Shown here piece by piece: positions 1 to 5,255 of a stretch of DNA of 5,255 nucleotides. A model generated the notes under the pieces. It was not told where the DNA came from. It ran no database searches and was given only the letters and a program-made list of their open reading frames with translations. Position numbers and translations under genes: made by a program. Origin of the DNA: Prevotella sp. UBA4376 (GTDB lineage Bacteria; Bacteroidota; Bacteroidia; Bacteroidales; Bacteroidaceae); NCBI GenBank assembly GCA_002391185.1, contig DGRY01000126.1:1-5255 (forward strand), in the 5' to 3' direction. The number at the start of each line of letters is the position of its first letter. Within the stretch, counting starts at the first letter, position 1.

Positions 1-1791
1 CGACGGGTTATAAGTTTCAACAATGCTTTCTTCAAAGAAGCTATTAAGATAGAAGCTGCAAAAATCAACGAACTAAAGAGTGTAGATACCGATGAAATGG
101 TTCGTGCATATAGTGATGTTGAACAAGCTATTCCCGAAAAACGTGAAGAAAAAGGATATGTAGAAATAAATCTGCTGTCATCAGACGACTACGACGACAG
201 CACATTAAGCAGGGTTAAGGAAACAATCCAACAACTTATTTCTTTAGGAGAGAAAACTCAGAATATATGTATTCTTGTGCGGTATCGCGAATCTATTCAG
301 GAAATAGGTGATTATCTTATGAGGCAGCTACCTGATGTTCCTTTGGTGAGCGATGAGGCTTTCAAACTTGATGCGTCTATGGCTGTAAACACTATCGTTT
401 ATGCCATGCACCTGTTGGCTACAGATGACCTTATAGCTAAAGCCTATCTTGTAAAGACATGGCTAAAGGTAAATGGCAAGGGGAATCGCTTTATCACATT
501 CGAAGATTTCAATTCTGTATTGCCACAAGAGTATATCGCAGGAAAGGAAGAACTGCTTCGTATGCCAATGGTTGATATGGCTGAAAGAATATACGAGATA
601 TTCCATTTGGAACGACTAACAGACCAGAGTGCCTATGTGTGTGCATTCTATGATGAGCTGAATAATTTTCTGCAAGATAATATTCCAGATATAGACACAT
701 TTTGGAAGCAATGGAATGAGGATATTCATGAGAAGGCTATCATGAGTAGCGAACCAAATGGTGTGCGATTGATGACTATACACAAGAGTAAGGGTTTGGA
801 ATTTAATTCGGTAATAATGCCCTATTGCGACTGGGCTTTGGAGAAAACACACGATAATGTAATTTGGTGTGAACCACAGGTTTCTCCTTATAACGAGTTG
901 CCTCTTGTTCCTGTTGATTTCTCTTCGAAACTATCAGAGACAATCTATTCGGAAAACTACGAGCAGGAACACATGCAAAACATTGTTGATAATCTCAACC
1001 TTCTCTATGTCGCCTTTACCCGTGCAGGAAGTAATCTGTATGTGTTTGCAAAGAAGAATGCTAAAGAGAATGAGCGTTCGGCAATTATTAATCAGGTAAC
1101 CGACAGTATTGCTCAACTACTAAATGCCGAAATTGACGAAATTGATAATGCAATAATCATGCGTTATGGAGAGCCTTTGATAATTGAAAAGAGCAAGAAA
1201 GAAAGTAAAAATGTTTTTATGCAACCTGTCAAGTCTGAGAAACTGGATATTGCCTCTTTTCATAATCCTGCGCACTTCAAACAAAGTAATGATAGTAAAG
1301 ATTTTATTTCTAAGGAAATTGAAGATGACGAACAGAAAGAACGCAAGAGCTACATCCGCTTAGGATGCGTTCTTCATAAGCTTTTTTCTACTATAAATAG
1401 TGTTGACGACTTGCCTGCGGCACTACTCTCATTGGAGAACGAAGGTGTGTTGTACGATGAAAATATCACACCACAATCGCTGCAGAATATGTTAAACAAG
1501 AGATTTGATAATCCACAGGTAAAGGATTGGTTCTCAAATCGTTGGACTTTGTTTAACGAATGTTCTATTCTTCGATATGATTCTATGTTGGGAGAAGTTG
1601 TTGAGCGGCGTCCGGACCGTGTCATGAGTGATGGTAAAAAAATGATTGTTGTGGATTTCAAATTTGGTAAACCAAATGAAAAATATCACGATCAGGTGCA
1701 TGAATATATGCAGTTGCTTGCTGATATGGGACACAAGAATATTGAAGGTTATTTATGGTATGTCTATAGTAACAAAATAGTAAAAGTATGA
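1..1791 (+). CDS. addA: AddA-like helicase-nuclease subunit, 5'-truncated by window edge
   Basis: This is the C-terminal 596 residues of a UvrD/RecB-family (superfamily 1) DNA helicase with a nuclease domain. It is the motor and nuclease subunit of an AddAB-type complex that resects double-strand breaks. The frame is open to base 1 and already reads RRVISFNNAFFKEAI, which resembles the segment after helicase motif IV, so the ATG at 97 is internal. Numbering visible residues from base 1, a UvrD-like strand ILVRYR lies at 91-96. Motif V, TIHKSKGLEF, is at 259-268, and motif VI, NLLYVAFTRA, is at 333-342 with its arginine at 341. A RecB-like PD-(D/E)XK nuclease follows, with H459, D539 (RPDRV), D552 and K554 (VVDFKFG), and Q565/Y569 (QxxxY). 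All expected catalytic residues are present, so the nuclease is probably active. Walker A/B and the other N-terminal motifs lie upstream of the window. The stop overlaps the addB start by four bases. Family assignment is firm. The symbol is less so, because such genes are often annotated only as UvrD-helicase domain proteins. Confidence 0.9.
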   Translation, partial: RRVISFNNAFFKEAIKIEAAKINELKSVDTDEMVRAYSDVEQAIPEKREEKGYVEINLLSSDDYDDSTLSRVKETIQQLISLGEKTQNICILVRYRESIQEIGDYLMRQLPDVPLVSDEAFKLDASMAVNTIVYAMHLLATDDLIAKAYLVKTWLKVNGKGNRFITFEDFNSVLPQEYIAGKEELLRMPMVDMAERIYEIFHLERLTDQSAYVCAFYDELNNFLQDNIPDIDTFWKQWNEDIHEKAIMSSEPNGVRLMTIHKSKGLEFNSVIMPYCDWALEKTHDNVIWCEPQVSPYNELPLVPVDFSSKLSETIYSENYEQEHMQNIVDNLNLLYVAFTRAGSNLYVFAKKNAKENERSAIINQVTDSIAQLLNAEIDEIDNAIIMRYGEPLIIEKSKKESKNVFMQPVKSEKLDIASFHNPAHFKQSNDSKDFISKEIEDDEQKERKSYIRLGCVLHKLFSTINSVDDLPAALLSLENEGVLYDENITPQSLQNMLNKRFDNPQVKDWFSNRWTLFNECSILRYDSMLGEVVERRPDRVMSDGKKMIVVDFKFGKPNEKYHDQVHEYMQLLADMGHKNIEGYLWYVYSNKIVKV

Positions 1792-4673
1792 AAACATTCC
1801 TACACTACGTAGCACAAGATATAATAAAAAAATATGGAAACAATCTGTCAAATATTGCGGTTGTGTTTCCAAACAAACGCGCTTCTTTGTTTTTGAATAA
1901 TGAATTGGCACGACTAAGCGAAAAACCTATATGGAGCCCTGCATATATTACGATTAGTGATTTGTTTCGTCAGCACACTAATCTGCAAACTGCCAACCCA
2001 TTAAAACTGGTGTGTGTATTATACAAGGTTTTTCAGAAGATAACAGGTTCTAGTGAGTCGTTAGATCATTTCTATGGTTGGGGACAGCTGATGATAACCG
2101 ACTTTGATGATATTGATAAGAATATGGCTGATGCAGATAAAGTGTTTGCCAATCTTAACGATTATCATGAATTCGACGACATAAGTTATCTCACACCAGA
2201 GCAGGAAGAAATTTTAAAACGTTTCTTCAGCAATTTCAGCAATGACCACAATTCTGAGCTAAAGAAACGATTCCTGAATATATGGAGCAATTTCCGAGAC
2301 ATATATCACTCGTTTAATGAGGCCTTAGCAGAAGAAGGTCTTGCTTACGAGGGACAGCTATACAGGACTGTTGTTGAGGTAGGTAATCTTGAGTTCAAAT
2401 ATGATAAGTATCTGTTTGTTGGATTTAATATGATGCAAAGAGTAGAACAAGAACTTTGTAACCAACTGCAGAAAGCTAATAAGGCTGCTTTCTATTGGGA
2501 TTTTGATAAATACTACCTTAATCCCAAGAGGCAAGGAAATACCATTACATCGGGAGCAGGACATTACATATCACAATATTTGAAATATTATCCTAACGAA
2601 CTGGATAATATGGAGGAAGACATATATGATAATCTTGCAAAATCTAAAGATATAAACTATGTTAGTGCAACAACCGAGAATATTCAGGCACGCTATATAA
2701 GCAAATGGCTATTGGAAAACAACCGCTATAAAGCAGGAAAAAGAACTGCTATTGTTTTAGCCGATGAGAGTCTGCTTCAAACTGTTATACATTGCATACC
2801 CAACGAGGTTGAAAAGGTAAATATAACAACAGGATATCCTCTTGCACAAAGTCCTATAACTGGTTTCGTGAAGCAACTTATTGGACTGCAGACATTAGGA
2901 TATAGAAAGGATTTGGACAAATATCGCTTGCATTGGGTGCAGATACTTCTGCATCACCCATATATTAAATATGTAAGTGAAGAAAGTAAGGAGATTTTTT
3001 GCGAACTGGAAGAGAAAAAGACATTCTATCTGTCAAAAGAGCAATTAGGTAAAGACGAAAACCTGAGAATGCTTTTCTCAACCCCCTACTCCAACGATGA
3101 TTCTAAACTGTCAACAAACAGCAAGTTGCTTCATTGGATTATTGATATGCTCAGAATTGTAGGTACGGGTATTGGTATGTCGCAAGATAACGACGACCCT
3201 CTGGCAGAAGAGTCTATCTTTCGTATGTATACTCTGCTGAATAGCATGGTTGCACTCGTTGACAGCAAAGAACTTGATGTTGATATGATAACACTTGAGA
3301 AACTCATTAACCAAGTGATTCAGTCTACGACAATCCCTTTTCATGGCGAACCTGCTGAAGGAATACAGATAATGGGAGTTTTGGAAACTCGAAATCTCGA
3401 CTTTGACCACGTGCTGGTTCTTTCGTGCAACGAAGGCAATCTACCAAAGGGAGTTAGCGACAATTCGTTTATCCCTTATGCCATTCGTCGTGCCTATGGA
3501 TTAACAACTATAGATAATAAGGTTTCTATATATTCATATTATTTTCATAGTTTGCTACAACGCGCATGTGATATCACATTAGTTTATAACAACGCTACTT
3601 CAGATGGGCAGACGGGAGAGATGAGTCGTTTTATGCTACAGATGATGGTTGAGAGTGGGCATCACATTAACAAACTGAATATTGTTGCCCAACAAACACC
3701 ACAGCACACTCTCCCCGAAGAAATAAAGAAAACACCCGAGATAATGAGTATTATAAACAGTATGAACAGCCTTTCGCCAACGGCAATAAATAGTTACATA
3801 CGTTGTCAATTGAGATTCTATTATCGTTATCTTCAACAGATAAAAGAACCTGAAAACAATGATAATGAAATGAACAACGCATTCTTTGGAAGTATTTTCC
3901 ATAGGGTAGCAGAATTGTTCTATGAACCTTACCTTAAAAACCAGCAGCTTATACAGAAAGAAGATATTGACAGGGCACTAAAAAATAAAGTTCTTATAGA
4001 TGCTTATGTGGAGCAGGCATTCCGTGAGATTCTGTTTAAAGTTTCTAAGGATACCCATGTTGAATACAACGGACTGCAACTTATAAACCGTCAGGTAATA
4101 AAAGATTATTTCATTAAGCAACTTAAGATTGATCAGCAGTTATGTCCTTTCCGTATTCGTGGCCTGGAGAAGAAAGTTTACGAAGACTTTGAGATAAACG
4201 TCCCTACTGGCAAGAAAACAATAAGAATAGGCGGAAGCATAGACCGTCTTGACGAACTGGAGCGTCCAGGAAAACAACCTGTTGTCCGTGTTGTAGATTA
4301 CAAAACAGGTACAAGCAACAGCACAAATGTGAAGTCGATAGAGGAAGTGTTTACCGATGAGAATCTGAAGAATCACACCGATTACTATCTTCAGGCTATG
4401 CTCTATTCGCTTATAGTGCGCGATCAAGAGAAGGAGAATCTTCCTGTTTGTCCGGCTCTTGTATTTATACAGAAACAAGGAACCGACGATGCCGACTGCA
4501 TTTTACGTATAAACAAAGAACCTATCTATGATATCGCCACATATTCTGATGAATATAGAGAGGGACTCATAAAGGTGGTAAGCGATATTTTCAATCAAGA
4601 GTTGACATTACACCCTACAGACAACATCACTCGATGTACCAACTGCCCATACAAAGCACTCTGTATGCAATAA
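1788..4673 (+). CDS. addB: AddB-like PD-(D/E)XK nuclease subunit with Fe-S cysteines
   Basis: This 961-residue protein is the likely partner of the preceding AddA-like subunit, forming a cytoplasmic complex for double-strand-break end processing. The N-terminal part looks like a decayed helicase. FPNKRA at 27-32 sits where a Walker A loop would be, and no GxxGxGKT is visible, so ATP hydrolysis by this subunit is unlikely. A helicase-like block at 525-550 reads IMGVLETRNLDF, then CNEGNLP. The C-terminal nuclease has H705, D819 (GGSIDRLDEL), D837 and K839 (VVDYKTG), and Q869/Y873 (QxxxY). Cysteines C673 (just before the nuclease core), C950, C953 and C959 (CxxC-x5-C at the extreme C terminus) match the AddB/Cas4-type 4Fe-4S pattern that staples this domain. 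The start ATG lies inside the addA stop (ATGA), has no Shine-Dalgarno sequence and implies translational coupling. The reading frame is intact. Gene order is addA then addB, opposite to the addBA order of Bacillus subtilis. The nuclease assignment is firm; the AddB name rests on context and the cysteine pattern. Confidence 0.9.
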   Translation: MKTFLHYVAQDIIKKYGNNLSNIAVVFPNKRASLFLNNELARLSEKPIWSPAYITISDLFRQHTNLQTANPLKLVCVLYKVFQKITGSSESLDHFYGWGQLMITDFDDIDKNMADADKVFANLNDYHEFDDISYLTPEQEEILKRFFSNFSNDHNSELKKRFLNIWSNFRDIYHSFNEALAEEGLAYEGQLYRTVVEVGNLEFKYDKYLFVGFNMMQRVEQELCNQLQKANKAAFYWDFDKYYLNPKRQGNTITSGAGHYISQYLKYYPNELDNMEEDIYDNLAKSKDINYVSATTENIQARYISKWLLENNRYKAGKRTAIVLADESLLQTVIHCIPNEVEKVNITTGYPLAQSPITGFVKQLIGLQTLGYRKDLDKYRLHWVQILLHHPYIKYVSEESKEIFCELEEKKTFYLSKEQLGKDENLRMLFSTPYSNDDSKLSTNSKLLHWIIDMLRIVGTGIGMSQDNDDPLAEESIFRMYTLLNSMVALVDSKELDVDMITLEKLINQVIQSTTIPFHGEPAEGIQIMGVLETRNLDFDHVLVLSCNEGNLPKGVSDNSFIPYAIRRAYGLTTIDNKVSIYSYYFHSLLQRACDITLVYNNATSDGQTGEMSRFMLQMMVESGHHINKLNIVAQQTPQHTLPEEIKKTPEIMSIINSMNSLSPTAINSYIRCQLRFYYRYLQQIKEPENNDNEMNNAFFGSIFHRVAELFYEPYLKNQQLIQKEDIDRALKNKVLIDAYVEQAFREILFKVSKDTHVEYNGLQLINRQVIKDYFIKQLKIDQQLCPFRIRGLEKKVYEDFEINVPTGKKTIRIGGSIDRLDELERPGKQPVVRVVDYKTGTSNSTNVKSIEEVFTDENLKNHTDYYLQAMLYSLIVRDQEKENLPVCPALVFIQKQGTDDADCILRINKEPIYDIATYSDEYREGLIKVVSDIFNQELTLHPTDNITRCTNCPYKALCMQ

Positions 4674-4681
4674 AAATGAAT

Positions 4682-4704
4682 TAAAACATATTCGATTTGT
4701 TTTA
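4682..4704 (+). terminator. Weak AT-rich hairpin after addB, possible terminator
   Basis: Eight bases after the addB stop, TAAAACA (4682-4688) is followed by its exact reverse complement TGTTTTA (4698-4704). Two further A-T pairs inside a T-T mismatch would leave a three-base loop. The stem has only one G-C pair per arm, and no uninterrupted T run follows directly, although the next 30 bases are T-rich. The position suits transcription ending after addB, since HU has its own promoter. The structure is weak for an intrinsic terminator, and an inverted repeat this short and AT-rich can arise by chance. Confidence 0.3.
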
Positions 4705-4736
4705 CATTACATACACTTTATTCTTCGTTTTTATCG

Positions 4737-4744
4737 CAAATATA
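4737..4744 (-). promoter_or_regulatory. Leftward Bacteroidota -7-like box without a gene
   Basis: Read on the minus strand, 4744 to 4737 is TATATTTG, a perfect match to the Bacteroidota -7 consensus TAnnTTTG and identical to the box in front of HU. The nearest minus-strand TTTG upstream lies at 4776-4773, a gap of 28 bases against the usual 19-21 or so, so the -33 part is poor. A transcript from here would run antisense into the end of addB, and no convincing minus-strand gene is present. It could be a chance AT-rich match, an antisense start, or a relic of a lost divergent neighbour. Confidence 0.25.
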
Positions 4745-4817
4745 GCATAACATAGTGGATATTAAGCAGTTCCAAAAACATTTTTTTGCGTAAAATCATC
4801 AAAAAAGTAGCGATAAA

Positions 4818-4849
4818 TTTTCAGTTCAATGGAAAAAGTCGTATATTTG
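4818..4849 (+). promoter_or_regulatory. Bacteroidota-type promoter for the HU gene
   Basis: TATATTTG at 4842-4849 matches the Bacteroidota -7 consensus TAnnTTTG at every fixed position. A T-rich stretch, TTTTCAG at 4818-4824, begins about 20 bases upstream of the box. It is a weak stand-in for the -33 TTTG element. The predicted transcription start is a few bases downstream, around 4854-4858, giving a leader of roughly 55 bases before the HU ATG. A/T tracts just upstream (4774-4787 and 4801-4806) could raise promoter strength through bending, but that is inference. The -7 box and its position are good evidence; the -33 element is uncertain. Confidence 0.7.
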
Positions 4850-4854
4850 CAAAC

Positions 4855-4910
4855 CGCAAAGAAGAAAGAAGTAAAAATATATAACAAAACTAAAAATAGA
4901 TTATTAAACG
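4855..4910 (+). promoter_or_regulatory. A-rich untranslated leader of HU, no Shine-Dalgarno
   Basis: The bases between the predicted transcription start and the HU ATG are strongly A-rich, with ATATATAACAAAAC and TTATTAAACG close to the start codon. No AGGAGG-like sequence sits at the usual distance, and the leader contains no ATG, so no upstream reading frame is present. Unstructured A-rich leaders of this type are usual for well-expressed Bacteroidota genes. The left boundary depends on the predicted start site and is approximate. Confidence 0.5.
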
Positions 4911-5189
4911 ATGACAAAGGCAGACATAATTAACGAAATTGCTGCAACAACAGGTGTTTCCAAGAAAGATGTAGCAGTTATTGTTGAAAGCTTTATGGCG
5001 TCCGTTAAGGACAGCTTGCTCACAAAGCGTGAAAACGTTTACCTTCGTGGCTTTGGTAGTTTTATTATCAAGCACCGTGCAGCAAAGACAGCTCGCAATA
5101 TCCTTAAGAACACTACCATGACCATTGATGCTCACGACCTCCCAAGCTTTAAGCCAGCTAAGAGTTTTATCGATGAGATGAAAGGATAA
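4911..5189 (+). CDS. HU-family DNA-binding protein
   Basis: This 92-residue protein is a complete HU/IHF-family nucleoid protein, about the usual length of 90-100. HU proteins act as dimers that bend and compact DNA with little sequence preference. The helical N-terminal dimerisation half runs from MTKADIINEIAATTGVSKKD to about residue 40. The signature RGFGSF is at 46-51. The DNA-gripping beta arm follows (about 53-76), with ARN at 61-63, and the C-terminal block PSFKPAKSF is at 78-86. The arm-tip position that holds the intercalating proline in classical HU (RNP) is isoleucine here (R62-N63-I64); I recall this form as common among Bacteroidota HU proteins. The start is fixed by the family-typical N terminus and lies about 55 bases after a strong promoter. 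It is transcribed separately from addB and probably together with the small gene downstream. I cannot tell which HU paralogue it is, so no symbol is given. Confidence 0.95.
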   Translation: MTKADIINEIAATTGVSKKDVAVIVESFMASVKDSLLTKRENVYLRGFGSFIIKHRAAKTARNILKNTTMTIDAHDLPSFKPAKSFIDEMKG

Positions 5190-5220
5190 ATAACTGAACA
5201 AGTAATTGAAACTATAAATA

Positions 5221-5238
5221 TTTTAAAATTTTAAAATT
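5221..5238 (+). promoter_or_regulatory. Tandem TTTTAAAA leader before the downstream start codon
   Basis: TTTTAAAA occurs twice back to back (5221-5228 and 5229-5236), followed by TT and then the ATG at 5239. Each unit is its own reverse complement. There is no Shine-Dalgarno sequence. No convincing TAnnTTTG box occurs in the 49 bases after HU, so the next gene is probably read from the HU transcript and this segment acts as an AU-rich ribosome-access leader. It could also be simple AT-rich spacer. Confidence 0.4.
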
Positions 5239-5255
5239 ATGCCAAACGGAAAGAA
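5239..5255 (+). CDS. Start of a gene beginning MPNGK, cut by window edge
   Basis: Only 17 bases are visible, reading M-P-N-G-K and then an incomplete AA codon. From memory, many Bacteroidota encode a tiny, very basic protein of about 30 residues starting MPNGKK, annotated with an AURKAIP1/COX24 domain and suspected to be ribosome-associated. The visible residues fit that start, but five residues cannot prove it. The ATG is preceded by a typical AT-rich leader and lies 49 bases after the HU stop on the same strand, which suggests co-transcription with HU. The start of an unrelated longer protein cannot be excluded. Confidence 0.55.

Noticed and set aside
97..99. ATG at 97 as the true start of the addA-like gene
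   Set aside because: The same frame is open back to base 1 and encodes family-like sequence (VISFNNAFF). A UvrD-family protein also needs N-terminal motifs that could not fit downstream of this ATG.
869..1099. Plus-strand frame of 76 codons in another frame within addA
   Set aside because: It overlaps the conserved helicase motif VI region of addA and has no leader or family resemblance.
4140..4478. Minus-strand open frame of 112 codons inside addB
   Set aside because: It lies entirely within the conserved nuclease domain of addB, has no recognisable family and no promoter or leader signal. It is a shadow of the real gene, as are the other minus-strand frames within addA and addB.
4696..4719. 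Possible forward promoter with TTTG at 4696 and TACACTTTA at 4712
   Set aside because: The downstream element does not match TAnnTTTG and the spacing is too short. The box at 4842 is far better.
4674..4910. tRNA, small RNA, riboswitch, CRISPR or insertion-sequence remnants in the only long intergenic stretch
   Set aside because: I saw no cloverleaf, repeat-spacer array, terminal inverted repeats or conserved aptamer-like sequence. The stretch is AT-rich spacer plus promoter signals.
4890..5201. Minus-strand open frame of 103 codons opposite the HU gene
   Set aside because: It is fully antisense to a clear HU gene and its translation resembles no known family.

Overview
The window looks like chromosomal DNA of a Bacteroidota member, probably Bacteroidales and possibly Prevotella- or Bacteroides-like. 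The grounds are AT-rich coding DNA, A-rich gene leaders without Shine-Dalgarno sequences, a perfect Bacteroidota-type -7 promoter box (TAnnTTTG), and protein sequences in the style of that phylum. The genus is an inference; no search was run.

Region 1 (1-4673) holds two overlapping plus-strand genes for the two subunits of an AddAB-type (RecBCD-like) helicase-nuclease that processes double-strand breaks. The first gene, addA-like, is cut by the window's left edge and lacks its N-terminal helicase motifs. It retains the later UvrD-family motifs and a C-terminal PD-(D/E)XK nuclease. The second, addB-like, is complete at 961 aa. It has a helicase-like body without a Walker A motif and a C-terminal nuclease whose four cysteines match an iron-sulfur cluster signature. 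The genes share the four bases ATGA, so translation is probably coupled. The two subunits would act as one heterodimer that unwinds and resects broken DNA ends for RecA loading.

Region 2 (4674-4910, 237 bases) has no gene. It holds a weak AT-rich hairpin just after addB, a promoter-like box facing leftward with no gene behind it, A/T tracts, and a strong promoter for the next gene.

Region 3 (4911-5255) has a complete HU-family DNA-binding protein gene. After 49 bases comes the first 17 bases of another plus-strand gene beginning MPNGK, preceded by a tandem 8-bp AT palindrome. It may encode a very small basic protein, probably co-transcribed with HU.

Overall this is a housekeeping segment (DNA repair plus nucleoid structure). 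I found no mobile element, CRISPR array, RNA gene or clear new system. The findings below are modest and are scored that way.
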